Source: a virus
Direction: 5' to 3' (one strand)
DNA: 40,667 nucleotides
Virus record (IMG/VR): IMGVR_UViG_3300046474_000605
Span: 1 to 40,667 of that record
Shown: in pieces, positions 16,601-24,378 of the stretch
Position numbering within the stretch: position 1 is the stretch's first letter
Layout: every line of letters starts with the position of its first letter
The notes under the pieces: model-generated
What the model saw: only the letters and a program-made list of their open reading frames with translations
Databases searched by the model: none
What the model was told of the DNA's origin: nothing
Translations under genes and position numbers: made by a program

Positions 16601-17934
16601 TCCGTATCACCTTTCGGCTTGTCATTGAGCCAGTCCAGCAACGCCGAACGGGCTTTGATGGCATCACCACCATCGGCGCCGAGTTTGTCGATCGGCAGCA
16701 TGTTGGACTGGACGGTGAGCTTCGCGGCGTTACCGCCCATGGGCGCCAGGTTCTCTTTGATCCGGCAATCGTCACGGGTGTAGATGCCGTTCTGTGTCAT
16801 CGAGCTGTAGAACGCTGCGCGGGCAGCACTGTCAGCGCGTAGCAGGCCTTCAGGGTTGAACTTGGCGTAGAAACGACGCCGCTCATCTGGGCGCAGCAGT
16901 CGGCGATTGATGCTCTGCTCGATTCGTTTCATCCAAGGCAGCAAGGTGAAGCTGAGAAAGCCCAGCATCTGCTGCTCCATCCCGGTGCCCCAGCTGGTGC
17001 TGTTGGATGTGTGCCCCACCATCCAAGGCGGCACACGGAACCACCGACAGATTTCCTCAACGTTGAACGCCCTGGTCTGCAGCATCTGAGCATCCTCAGG
17101 TGTCATCGACACCTGCTGATACTTCATGCCCGCTTCCAGCACCATGGTCTTCCCGGTGTTCACGGCGCCAGCGAACTTGGCGGCCATGTCCTCGCGGATG
17201 TCTTCACGCTGCTGTTTGTTCAGGATCTGGTCGGTGGAAAGCACGCCGCCTAGCTTCATGCCGTTCGCGAACATTTTGCTGGCAGACTCATCAGCCGCCA
17301 TCGCGGCGCCGAAGACGTTGCGCCCCATCGACAATGGACTGAGCCCATAAAGCGGGTCAGTCCCAAAGCCGCGGGTGTGCATCATTTGCTCGTCGAGGAG
17401 GGTATGAGGCTTGCCCACGCTATCGATGAAGCGGTATTCGATCGCACCATTGCTGAGTCGCTTCGGCGGGGACACGCTCTGCGGCAGGATAAATTCCAAC
17501 GACGAAACATCGCGGCCCACCAGGTGCGGTTCGTTGAAGCTGTTCCCGCTGAGCAGCAAGCTTGCAACAACGCACTCCCAGAACTCCACAGGGGTCTGGT
17601 CAGCGTTCGGCTGCATGCTGATCACGCGGTGCACGGGGTGCGTCGAGGCGACGACGGGCACGCCGTTCTGATCCTCGTACAGCGCGATCGGCAGCGTGGC
17701 CAGAGTTTCCGCAATCAAACGCACGCATGCCCAGACAGTAGAGAGCTGCAGCGCCGTTTGCTGGCTAACTGTCTTGCCGGATGACGAGTCGGTACCGTAG
17801 AAGCTGTTCCAGAATGCGGAATCGCCAAGGCCGATTCGGCGCCCAACCCATCCCGCGAGCGACGACTTCACGAGCCCTGGCTCGGCAGACTTGAACAGCG
17901 CCTGCTGCAATACCGCCTTGAGGGGTTTACTCAC
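16597..17934 (-). CDS. HK97 family portal protein
   Basis: A 445-residue portal. The family features are visible in order: TVWACVRLIAETLATLPIALYE near residues 66-88, the RGFGTDPLYGLSPLSM block, and a C-terminal wing and stem with EEICRWFRVPPWMVGH and IEQSINRRLL. It forms the dodecameric DNA gate. The start is a GTG that overlaps the end of the small membrane gene by eight bases, which suggests coupled translation because the ribosome site is weak. Confidence 0.92.
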   Translation of the reverse strand: MSKPLKAVLQQALFKSAEPGLVKSSLAGWVGRRIGLGDSAFWNSFYGTDSSSGKTVSQQTALQLSTVWACVRLIAETLATLPIALYEDQNGVPVVASTHPVHRVISMQPNADQTPVEFWECVVASLLLSGNSFNEPHLVGRDVSSLEFILPQSVSPPKRLSNGAIEYRFIDSVGKPHTLLDEQMMHTRGFGTDPLYGLSPLSMGRNVFGAAMAADESASKMFANGMKLGGVLSTDQILNKQQREDIREDMAAKFAGAVNTGKTMVLEAGMKYQQVSMTPEDAQMLQTRAFNVEEICRWFRVPPWMVGHTSNSTSWGTGMEQQMLGFLSFTLLPWMKRIEQSINRRLLRPDERRRFYAKFNPEGLLRADSAARAAFYSSMTQNGIYTRDDCRIKENLAPMGGNAAKLTVQSNMLPIDKLGADGGDAIKARSALLDWLNDKPKGDTE

Positions 17935-18091
17935 CTGTCAGCCCCTTGCGAACGAAGCCAGCAGCGACCAGGCAAGCGGCGCCGCCGGCCACCAGTGCCC
18001 AGCCCAGGCCAGCCAGAACGAATACGCCGCCAACGAGCAGGCACAGGCCCGCCATGGCTGCCATAATAAATACGAGCAGGCCTGTATTCAT
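17927..18091 (-). CDS. Small membrane protein between TerL and portal
   Basis: This 54-codon gene encodes a very hydrophobic peptide, starting MNTGLLVFIMAAMAGLCLL and ending VRKGLTGE. It has two Gly/Ala-rich membrane segments and a positively charged tail. It starts at an ATG 11 bases after the TerL stop and ends inside the portal start (GTGAGTAA overlap), so it fills the gap exactly and probably feeds ribosomes to the portal gene. I do not recognise a family. It has no known place in HK97-type head assembly. Confidence 0.6.
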   Translation of the reverse strand: MNTGLLVFIMAAMAGLCLLVGGVFVLAGLGWALVAGGAACLVAAGFVRKGLTGE

Positions 18092-18102
18092 GGTCAGTCC
18101 AG

Positions 18103-19830
18103 TTATCCAACGATGATTGGTTTTGAGAAGAAGTCGCTGATGTTGCCGCTGCTGTCGTTGACCAAGATCAGGATCCGGCCTACCGCCATGATTGTTGCGA
18201 CCGCGCCGTCGATCTTGTTGTCTTCACCTTGTTTAATCGGGCGCACAACGTCGTCATTGCCCGGCAGGTTCTTGCCGATCACGTTTCCTATACACCAGGT
18301 CATGATCGGGTTTCCGTCATGGTGGAACCGCCCGGCCGTGATGGCAGCCTCGAGTTCTTTCATGCCGTCCGACATTTTCGTGTAGTTCTGAGTGATGGTG
18401 ATCGGGTTGAAACCCTCGTCGTCGAGGTCGTGGCTCAGACCCGTTGCGCCGTGAGGGTCAATTGGGGACTCACGCAGTGGTGCGAGGTGGTTGGCCTCTT
18501 TGGTGTCCTCCAGAATTTCTCGATAATCGATTTCGGCGCCGTCAGTCACATCCAGATGCTTTGAGTTGATCCACGCCTGAAACCGCTCCGACATCCGCTT
18601 GTTGTCAGTGTTGTAGGCAGTGTCGTATGGCACCCAGAACTTGGGGCCGACGCTGTAATAGTGAATTTTCCCGTCGATCACGCGCCAGAACAGGCGCGCC
18701 CGCGAGTTCATATCCAGCTTGCGCGCCAAGTCGAAGCCCGCAATCCACTCCTGGCCCTCGAACTGATCAAGCGTCAGCGTAGTGTCTTCGCATGATTTCC
18801 AGTCTTGCATGTTGAAGAAGCCGGATTTTGCGCTCACCCAAAGGTTCAGGTGCTTGGTTTTGAACGTGTTGGTGAATCGCGCGGAGCGAATCGCCCGGGC
18901 CTGCTGGCTCTCCAGGTATTCCTGGAATACCGAAACGCCGTGATTCGGGTTGGCCTTGGCCAGCATCTTCGGGTCGGTCCAGTCGTCTCCGTCGTCGAGC
19001 GTCCAGATGAAACCGAACAGTTCGTCGTCGGGCACTGTGCCTTCGAGCATCTCGATGACCTGGCGGCGCTTGTCGTAACACGGCCCCTCGATGTCCGCGC
19101 CGGCGGTCGTGATGATGAACATGAGCGGCTGCCGGCGGGCACCCATACCGGTGAGCATGGTGTCGTACTGGGCCGAGGTGCGGTGTTCGTGGTACTCGTC
19201 CACGATCGCGCAGCTTGGCGAAGCTCCGTCGCCGGGGTCGCCGATCAGCGGCTCAAAGCGGCTGAAGTCGGACGGAATGTTCATGTTCGAGGCGTTGACC
19301 TCGATTCCCGCGGCCTGAACCAGCATCGGCGATTTAGCAACCATCAACTTGGCCGGCCTGAAAACCTCCCACGCCTGCTTCTCTGTGGTGGCACCTGAGT
19401 ACACCTCGGCGCCGAACTCGCCGTCGGCCACGAACATGCTGATGCCGACGCCCGCCGCAATTACGGACTTGCCGTTCTTGCGAGGCACCTCCCAGTAGCT
19501 CTCGCGGAACCGCCGGTGCCCGCCCTTCTTCTTGACCCAACCGAAGGTGACGGCCATGCCAAAAAGCTGCCATGGCTCCAGGCTGATCAGCTGACGCTTG
19601 AACGCCCATTCGCCTTTAGTGTGCGGCAACAGCTGGATCAGCTTCAGCTTTTTCTCGGCCTTGGCCGGGTCGAATTTGAAGCGGTACCCGCGTTTGCGGC
19701 TGGCGGCGAAGTCGTCGAAGTGACGCTGGATTGCCTGGTGGATATAGCGGCAGGCCGGTACCTTCCCTCGGAGCACGGACCGACCCCACGCCATCGCCTT
19801 GTCGACGTTTGGGTGCAAGGCTTTGGTCAT
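18103..19830 (-). CDS. terL: Terminase large subunit
   Basis: A 575-residue packaging motor. The N-terminal ATPase has a Walker A variant VPRKNGKS (residues 115-122) and Walker [11 protein letters not shown] (D211/E212), then a coupling motif in FIITTAGAD. The C-terminal nuclease begins with the acidic residue in [13 protein letters not shown] (D357). It belongs to the HK97/Terminase_1 type, which usually cuts at cos sites. The ATG follows the small subunit's TAA directly. Confidence 0.93.
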   Translation of the reverse strand: MTKALHPNVDKAMAWGRSVLRGKVPACRYIHQAIQRHFDDFAASRKRGYRFKFDPAKAEKKLKLIQLLPHTKGEWAFKRQLISLEPWQLFGMAVTFGWVKKKGGHRRFRESYWEVPRKNGKSVIAAGVGISMFVADGEFGAEVYSGATTEKQAWEVFRPAKLMVAKSPMLVQAAGIEVNASNMNIPSDFSRFEPLIGDPGDGASPSCAIVDEYHEHRTSAQYDTMLTGMGARRQPLMFIITTAGADIEGPCYDKRRQVIEMLEGTVPDDELFGFIWTLDDGDDWTDPKMLAKANPNHGVSVFQEYLESQQARAIRSARFTNTFKTKHLNLWVSAKSGFFNMQDWKSCEDTTLTLDQFEGQEWIAGFDLARKLDMNSRARLFWRVIDGKIHYYSVGPKFWVPYDTAYNTDNKRMSERFQAWINSKHLDVTDGAEIDYREILEDTKEANHLAPLRESPIDPHGATGLSHDLDDEGFNPITITQNYTKMSDGMKELEAAITAGRFHHDGNPIMTWCIGNVIGKNLPGNDDVVRPIKQGEDNKIDGAVATIMAVGRILILVNDSSGNISDFFSKPIIVG

Positions 19831-20316
19831 TTATGAGCTCAGTAACTGGGCGAATTCGTTGGTTTCTTTCTCCTTATTGCCACCGATCAGGCGCGTGCGA
19901 CTCGCAGGGTCAAGGCCGAGCATCGAGCCGAAAGTAACCATCTGCCGCATCGTTTCATTCGCCGCCGTTAGCGCGGGGTTCTTCATCGGGCCACCGGTTG
20001 CGCCCGTCACGATAATCCCGTGCTCGCGTATTGATTCCTGCGCCATGCGCCAGTTGTCATAGGCGCTGCAGAAGGCTTCGACGTTATGCAGATCGGTGAT
20101 CGCGACCACGTTCTCGCGGAGCAACTCGGGAACAATCATGTTCCACATAGTGGCCGCCCTTTCGCTGAACCACTCGGGCGGGTCGATCTGTCTGATCTTT
20201 GAAAACTGGGGCTCGGCGGTGTTCAGCGCCCGCTTGCCAGGGTTACCGGCCAGCTGTTTCTTGGCCGTCGGCTTGGGTTTGCGACCACGGCCGGCGACCG
20301 TGGCGGTGCCTCCCAT
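19831..20316 (-). CDS. terS: Terminase small subunit (P27 family)
   Basis: A 161-residue protein with the P27-type pattern. The basic N-terminus is GRGRKPKPTAKKQLAGNPGKRALN, followed by PPEWFSERAATMWNMIVPELL and the helical core ITDLHNVEAFCSAYDNWRMAQE. The conserved tail is NPALTAANETMRQMVTFGSMLGLDPASRTRL. It binds the phage packaging site. Abutting TerL and preceded by an HNH gene, this arrangement is typical of HK97-like cos phages. Confidence 0.92.
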   Translation of the reverse strand: MGGTATVAGRGRKPKPTAKKQLAGNPGKRALNTAEPQFSKIRQIDPPEWFSERAATMWNMIVPELLRENVVAITDLHNVEAFCSAYDNWRMAQESIREHGIIVTGATGGPMKNPALTAANETMRQMVTFGSMLGLDPASRTRLIGGNKEKETNEFAQLLSS

Positions 20317-20476
20317 CGCGCAACTCCTGGATTTTTAATTTCGCGGGTGTGTAAGAAAGGCTGAGGGCGCGGTCTAGAAGCCAAAGGCCCTGGACTTTTG
20401 ACCCTCCCCCACCCCTGAAACGAGAATTCGTCTCATTTCAAGCATTTTTTCTGTTTTTTCGACCTTTTTTTGCATT
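20317..20476. other. Non-coding gap, candidate cos/packaging region
   Basis: A 160-base gap lies between the HNH and TerS genes. It has a C-rich patch with strong strand asymmetry (CCCTCCCCCACCCC near 20402) next to a quasi-palindrome around an EcoRI-like GAATTC at 20424, then several T runs. In phages with HNH-TerS-TerL order the cos site is usually close by, so this is the best place to look. No cohesive-end sequence can be proved by eye. Confidence 0.3.
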
Positions 20477-20851
20477 TCAGCGCCGTGCGTTGCCGAATCC
20501 ACCATCCTCAGCAGCTGTTTTGGCTGAGTGGCAAGGGCCGCATAGGCTTTGCCAGTTGGTGCGGTCCCAAAACAGCGTCATGTCACCTTTGTGAGGAATG
20601 ATGTGGTCGACATCACTGGCCTCGGTAACTCGACCACGCTGGTCGCAGTGAACACACAGCGGATGCTTGACCAGCCAGCCTGCCCGAGCCTGCTGCCACT
20701 TGTAGTTGTAGTGGCGTTTGGTGCTGCTCTCGCGAGGCTTGGCACGCGCTGCACTCTTGAGCAGATGCGCATGAGCATCGCAGTACCGAGGGTTGCGGGT
20801 GAGCACGTTACAACCCTGAGCATTGCACGGCTTCTGCGGTCTCAGCGGCAC
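20477..20851 (-). CDS. HNH endonuclease next to terminase
   Basis: A 124-residue HNH nuclease. Zinc-ligand Cys pairs lie near the N-terminus (CNAQGCN) and in CVHCDQRG and CGPCHSAKT. The active motif is DVDHIIPHKGD, followed by WQSLCGPCHSAKT. Such proteins associate with the terminase and are needed for cos cleavage in several HK97-like phages. It starts with GTG inside the end of the preceding small gene. Confidence 0.88.
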   Translation of the reverse strand: MPLRPQKPCNAQGCNVLTRNPRYCDAHAHLLKSAARAKPRESSTKRHYNYKWQQARAGWLVKHPLCVHCDQRGRVTEASDVDHIIPHKGDMTLFWDRTNWQSLCGPCHSAKTAAEDGGFGNARR

Positions 20852-21030
20852 GGTGACCCGTCCATATATGTGAGAGGCTGCGCGTCAGGGTCTTCAGGCT
20901 CACCCTCTGCCATCGCCTGAATCAGAAGGTCGAGGCGTTCGGCTATCAGTTGCATCGCCTTGGCCTGGGCTTCCTGTGCTGCCACTACCCTTTCCAACAA
21001 AGAGGTCGCGTGCTCGCTCGTAACTAACAT
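20842..21030 (-). CDS. Small helical protein upstream of HNH
   Basis: A 62-residue protein, mostly one amphipathic helix (ATSLLERVVAAQEAQAKAMQLIAERLDLLIQAM), with an acidic, Pro-containing end. It has a strong ribosome site, GAGGTGG, six bases before the ATG. It overlaps the HNH start by ten bases. I do not recognise a family; it is perhaps a coiled-coil partner. Confidence 0.6.
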   Translation of the reverse strand: MLVTSEHATSLLERVVAAQEAQAKAMQLIAERLDLLIQAMAEGEPEDPDAQPLTYMDGSPCR

Positions 21031-21084
21031 TCATCCACCTCTTCATTCGTTCGCGCCGCGCAGCGCATGCGCTACATGTCATGA

Positions 21085-21356
21085 CTATTTGCTCTTGCTG
21101 CGAAGGATCTGGGCGTCGACCTGATCAGCGCAGGTATCGAGCAGGTTCACAGCGCGATCCTTCAATGCCCACAGGTCACCGTTCAGTGCCAGGTCATCAT
21201 CGCTTTCGCTGATGCGCTCGCAAGGGACCAGCTCAGGGGGTTCGAGCCTTACCGTTGTTGTTTTTACCGTGCTGGCTGGTTTGCCCCGCAGGCCGTCAGG
21301 CAAAGGCTGATCAGCCCACTTACGAACAGCCGGGCTCTTACGCTTGAGGTCTTCAA
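21085..21356 (-). pseudogene. Rz1-like outer-membrane spanin, split by frameshift
   Basis: In the +1 frame inside Rz, a TTG at 21356 with GAGG seven bases upstream opens a 30-codon frame. Its product begins MKTSSVRARLFVSGLISL and runs into a lipobox ending LTAC, a clear lipoprotein signal. The frame closes at 21264, but the Rz frame from there onward (TVKTTTVRLEPPELVPCERIS ... NGDLWALKDRAVNLLDTCADQ) looks like an Rz1 C-terminus, not an Rz one. Adding one base to the C4 run at 21284-21287 would join them into a ~90-residue o-spanin and would end Rz shortly after LPDGLRG. So this looks like an Rz1 gene broken by a one-base loss, a sequencing error, or recoding. Confidence 0.55.
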
Positions 21357-21627
21357 AGTCTTTCCTCGCCTGTTGTGCTTTCTGCTCGCTGGCCTTAAGA
21401 CGCTTATCCAGATCGAATTGGTAAGCCTTGTTGCGCTCTATCTCGGCGCGAAGCGTGGTGATGGTTGCCTGGCTCTCCACGTTGGCAGCCAGCGCATCGG
21501 CCTTCGCTTTTGTCTCGATGGCTACCTCACCGCGCAGCGCGATCACGCGGTATTGCTGGATGCCAACCAGAAGCGCGCCGATCAAGAAGATGATGATGGC
21601 AAGCGCGATTGCTTTAAGTGCGGTCAT
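21085..21627 (-). CDS. Rz: Rz-like inner-membrane spanin (apparently fused to Rz1 tail)
   Basis: A 180-residue protein starting MTALKAIALAIIIFLIGALLVG, a signal anchor, followed by a long periplasmic coiled coil (ALRGEVAIETKAKADALAANVESQ...KASEQKAQQARKDFEDLKRK). Spanins fuse the inner and outer membranes at the last step of lysis. The start overlaps the holin stop (ATGA). The last ~60 residues after LPDGLRG are unusual for Rz and look like Rz1 sequence read in the same frame (see the Rz1 entry), so the natural Rz may be shorter. Confidence 0.8.
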   Translation of the reverse strand: MTALKAIALAIIIFLIGALLVGIQQYRVIALRGEVAIETKAKADALAANVESQATITTLRAEIERNKAYQFDLDKRLKASEQKAQQARKDFEDLKRKSPAVRKWADQPLPDGLRGKPASTVKTTTVRLEPPELVPCERISESDDDLALNGDLWALKDRAVNLLDTCADQVDAQILRSKSK

Positions 21628-21950
21628 GCTGAGTCCGCCTTGCGTCCGAGGAATTTGATGATCAGCTCTCGAATCGCGGTAACACCGATAAATCCGATGG
21701 TGCCGCCGGCCGCTACCGACAAGCTGGAGGGCCAGGCCATCCACTCGATAACGCTACTTGCAGACAGGCTGAGGGCGCCGCAAATCAATGCTTCAAGCAC
21801 GACTCGCCATTTGTTGGCTTCCTTGCCTTCATACAGCACGCGAAGCAGAGATATGGTTGCGGCCATGATCGCTCCTTGCCAGAGCGGGTTCGAAAGGACT
21901 AGCCAGACCTGCGCCCAGAAGTCAGGTGATTTTTCAGGCATCGTCGACAT
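21624..21950 (-). CDS. Phage holin (lambda/HP1-type family)
   Basis: A 108-residue membrane protein. An N-terminal segment with DFWAQVWLVLSNPLWQGAIMAATISLLRVLYEG is followed by WRVVLEALICGALSLSAS and SSLSVAAGGTIGFIGVTAIRELI, so three membrane segments, with a basic C-terminus. This matches class I holins of Pseudomonas phages. I chose the ATG at 21950, about 10 bases after GGGTGG; a GTG upstream is against that element. It controls lysis timing and is directly coupled to Rz, with no endolysin between. Confidence 0.8.
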   Translation of the reverse strand: MSTMPEKSPDFWAQVWLVLSNPLWQGAIMAATISLLRVLYEGKEANKWRVVLEALICGALSLSASSVIEWMAWPSSLSVAAGGTIGFIGVTAIRELIIKFLGRKADSA

Positions 21951-22035
21951 CCGACAGTCCACCCTTTCGGGATCGGAAATGAATCAGCCCCGCAGCACTC
22001 CCAGCTCGGAGCGATGGGTGTGGCGGGGCTGAAAA

Positions 22036-22063
22036 CGAAAAAGCCCCGGCAAATGCCGAGGCT
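22036..22063 (-). terminator. Intrinsic terminator upstream of the holin
   Basis: On the minus strand AGCCTCGGCA pairs with TGCCGGGGCT (one mismatch) around a 2-nt loop, followed by TTTTTCGTTTTC. It may act like lambda tR', a block that a late antiterminator overcomes before the lysis genes. Confidence 0.65.
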
Positions 22064-22224
22064 CAGGAATGTGTGCGTGTCTTCCCACGCTGCCCGTCAA
22101 TGCCGCCCGGAGCATCAGAGGTATCCGGCGCAATGACTGCCGGTGTTCTTGCGTACCACGTGATTACCGGCAATACCGTGTCCAGGTAATCCCGAAGGCC
22201 ACCCTGGCTGTGAATCTTCGCAAA

Positions 22225-22252
22225 CAAAAAAGCCCGGCACGTTGGCCGGGCT
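22225..22252 (-). terminator. Intrinsic terminator of the Rel-like gene
   Basis: On the minus strand AGCCCGGC and GCCGGGCT form a perfect 8-bp stem with a 6-nt loop, followed by six T residues. It ends transcripts coming from the Rel-like gene 70 bases upstream. Confidence 0.85.
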
Positions 22253-22321
22253 TCTGGGTCAGTCCTCTACACACACAGGACTGGCAGGATGGAGATAATT
22301 TCGCTCAATCGCTCGACAAAG

Positions 22322-23362
22322 TCAAGGTGTGTCCTTTTCTTGATTGAGCTTATCCGTCCAAATCTTGATCAAGGCATCTTGTCCAAACTCCTGGCTAAGT
22401 GCTTGTCTGGCTAATCCGACATGTCGAAAATACACCCCAGGTCGACGTGTCTTAGCATTATCCGGAGGGGACCTTACGTAACCGCCCTCTTTTCGCATAA
22501 CTTCCTCATAGTGCTTATGAAGGATGTCCCGGAATTCCTTCAACCGAATTACACCCAACTTATCGATATCATCCAAAAGGTCAGAATAGTCTTCAAAGTC
22601 CGATTTGTTTTTTGCGGGAAAGACGCTACTCAACGTCGCGGCCAAATTATCAACATTGATAGTCTCGTCTTGCCCTTCAAGAGGTTGTGATTTATCCAAC
22701 ACTCCATCGTTGTAACTTTCTCTCTCATCCAAAACCCTTTGCAGCTCTAAATCAACAGTTTCTAGCAATGCTGAAACTCTATTAATTGATCTACGGATTG
22801 GCGGCGGAACGCCCTTTTCTTGCTTGTACTGTAGCTTATGTGATGCTGCCGCCCATATGTGTTGTGCCAGAGTTCTAACCTGTAACTCTATCGTAAATCC
22901 GCCTAGTCCTGCCCATGTAGGTACAGAGAGCCACGCCTCCGGGATATTCACTGAATAATGATGTGAATGGTATCCAAACTCAGAATCTCCCAGCCGTGCA
23001 CTCGTATCTTCCGAGGAAATCAAATTGAAATTATCAGAAATAATTTTTTTGACCCGATCCAGGTCCTTCCTAAACAATAGTACAACTCGCACGCCAATAA
23101 AGTCAGGCAAATCGTAGACGGTGGTCAAGGCAATACCTTTGCGCTCCATTTTCTCAGCTATGGAACTCCATGCTTTAACTCGACTCTCAACAGGAAATCC
23201 GAGTGCAACATCCTCTGCATCCAATAGTTCGTTAAGCTCTGTCACCACGAAGGATCTTAATCTATCGGCTCGTGGAAAATGCTCATGATAGTCAGCGTTT
23301 AGATCGTTAAGCACACTCACAGACACCCCGCGGGAAATATGTTTTAGGCTAGAATTTATCAA
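22322..23362 (-). CDS. RelA/SpoT-domain nucleotide synthetase (prophage cargo)
   Basis: A 346-residue protein with an intact-looking RelA/SpoT synthetase domain at residues ~50-185. RVKAWSSIAEKMERKG gives the R61/K63 substrate-binding pair, then DLPDFIGVRVV, GYHSHHYSV (Y131) for the G-loop, ELQVRT with E159, and WAAASHKLQYK. The C-terminal ~150 residues are charged and mostly helical, with no Cys zinc motif, ACT or TGS domain. Members of this superfamily make (p)ppGpp or (p)ppApp, or pyrophosphorylate tRNA (toxSAS); phage-borne ones can block superinfection. The TTG start overlaps the upstream stop (TTGA). The gene is visibly AT-richer than its neighbours, and its position between the late regulator and lysis genes marks it as a moron. 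Which substrate it uses cannot be told. Confidence 0.85.
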   Translation of the reverse strand: MINSSLKHISRGVSVSVLNDLNADYHEHFPRADRLRSFVVTELNELLDAEDVALGFPVESRVKAWSSIAEKMERKGIALTTVYDLPDFIGVRVVLLFRKDLDRVKKIISDNFNLISSEDTSARLGDSEFGYHSHHYSVNIPEAWLSVPTWAGLGGFTIELQVRTLAQHIWAAASHKLQYKQEKGVPPPIRRSINRVSALLETVDLELQRVLDERESYNDGVLDKSQPLEGQDETINVDNLAATLSSVFPAKNKSDFEDYSDLLDDIDKLGVIRLKEFRDILHKHYEEVMRKEGGYVRSPPDNAKTRRPGVYFRHVGLARQALSQEFGQDALIKIWTDKLNQEKDTP

Positions 23363-24042
23363 ACTTCAAGCTTAATCAAAACTCCTTCATGCACCAAAAT
23401 CATCTCGGTCGCTGCCAATGCGTCGTCTATCATGCAGTCCAGTTTCTCATTGATATCCCGTCTCCAACGACGACGGGTCGACTCCGGGGCGCCATTCAAG
23501 TCCCAAGTGTTCATGTCGTAGAAGGCATCTGGCAGCACAATCATGTCTGCCGAGCGTGAACTGGCTTTCTTTTGTGCAGCCAGACCAGCAGCAAGGGCTG
23601 CTTTCACAGCTGCGTCACGACGCCATTCCGGGGCATTCAGCGGCAGTTCAACGGTCACCGATGGCGTCTGTTTAAGGCGCGCACCAGGCAGCTTGGGAAT
23701 GGCCCAGGCAGTCACAGCTTTGAACAAGAACAGAGCAGGCGCGCTGGTGGCGACCACGGCCTTGAGTTGCGCGATTGCCTCGACCTTGCGCTGCTTGTGG
23801 GTTGAATATTTCGCGGCCAAGGCATTCCAGTGCCGCGGGATAAGCAGGTGATGAAGGCGAGCGGCGATCCAGTCGTCTACTAGGCCGCGATCAACGGATT
23901 CACCGCCGCCACGCACCAAACTTGCCAGGTCGCCCGGCTCATGGGGGTTGTACAGCTTTTGCCAAGCCTGGCCCGCCGTTCGGGAGTTTGCTTCGGCCGC
24001 CATGGCCGAGACGACTGCGCTCGAAACGCTGGAATAGATCAT
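23359..24042 (-). CDS. Possible late-gene regulator at the Q position
   Basis: A 227-residue protein between the replication/recombination genes and lysis genes, where lambda has Q. The segment PRHWNALAAKYSTHKQRKVEAIAQL resembles phage antitermination proteins. The basic C-terminal part (STRRRWRRDINEKLDCMIDDALAATEMILVHEGVL) looks like a DNA-binding helical end. I see no zinc motif in it. ATG start, two bases after the zinc protein's stop region. The Q role rests mainly on position, and an unknown function is possible. Confidence 0.45.
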   Translation of the reverse strand: MIYSSVSSAVVSAMAAEANSRTAGQAWQKLYNPHEPGDLASLVRGGGESVDRGLVDDWIAARLHHLLIPRHWNALAAKYSTHKQRKVEAIAQLKAVVATSAPALFLFKAVTAWAIPKLPGARLKQTPSVTVELPLNAPEWRRDAAVKAALAAGLAAQKKASSRSADMIVLPDAFYDMNTWDLNGAPESTRRRWRRDINEKLDCMIDDALAATEMILVHEGVLIKLEV

Positions 24043-24044
24043 GG

Positions 24045-24359
24045 TCAGTCCCCTGTGAAATTCGATCTACCGGCGCCCCGGCAGTTGTTCTGTTCGTACT
24101 GCTCGTGAGCGCCGCCAATCTGATGGCGGGCCCGGCTCAGCTCTGCGGCCATGTTGCGCAGCTTCAGGTTCAGTTGCGGCACCAGTTCCTCAAGCGGCAA
24201 CGCATCGCCGGTCGCCTGGCAGACCCAGCCGGATCCGTGGCAGTTGGTGCAGTCGAGCTGGTGGAAAACACCCCTGATGACGCCGGTGCCACGGCAGGCA
24301 CCGCACTCCATCAGCGGCTTCAGTTCCTTCCGGAAGGCAGGGCCGTGGCTCTTTTTCAT
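24045..24359 (-). CDS. Small zinc-finger protein with DnaJ-like CxxCxGxG motifs
   Basis: A 104-residue protein with two DnaJ-type motifs, CGACRGTG near residue 18 and CTNCHGSGWV near 37, forming one zinc site. A helical end follows (LNLKLRNMAAELSRARHQIGG). I chose the inner ATG at 24359, which has GAGG upstream; the longer frame crosses the end of the recombinase gene. In Pseudomonas prophages such proteins sit next to the late regulator and may work with it. Function is not known. Confidence 0.6.
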   Translation of the reverse strand: MKKSHGPAFRKELKPLMECGACRGTGVIRGVFHQLDCTNCHGSGWVCQATGDALPLEELVPQLNLKLRNMAAELSRARHQIGGAHEQYEQNNCRGAGRSNFTGD

Positions 24360-24378
24360 GCTTTTGAAACCTCGCCTT

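Larger units (their letters stand above)
21963..22321. other. Gene-poor interval between the Rel-like gene and lysis genes
   Basis: This 359-base stretch holds two minus-strand terminators (22225-22252 and 22036-22063) and no confident gene. Between them the minus strand has one open frame of 54 codons (22227 to 22063, TTG start, no ribosome site). Its sequence looks protein-like (GGLRDYLDTVLPVITWYA), so it may be the remnant of a lost gene. This is also where an endolysin gene or a late promoter would be expected; I see no convincing promoter. Confidence 0.5.

Noticed and set aside
21264-21356. Treating the 30-codon lipoprotein frame as a complete tiny o-spanin
   Set aside because: Only about eight residues would follow the lipid-modified Cys, too few to bridge to Rz; the split-gene reading explains the downstream sequence better.
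22069-22347. Plus-strand 92-codon frame between holin and Rel gene
   Set aside because: It runs through two minus-strand terminators and into the Rel gene end, has low-quality composition and no ribosome site.
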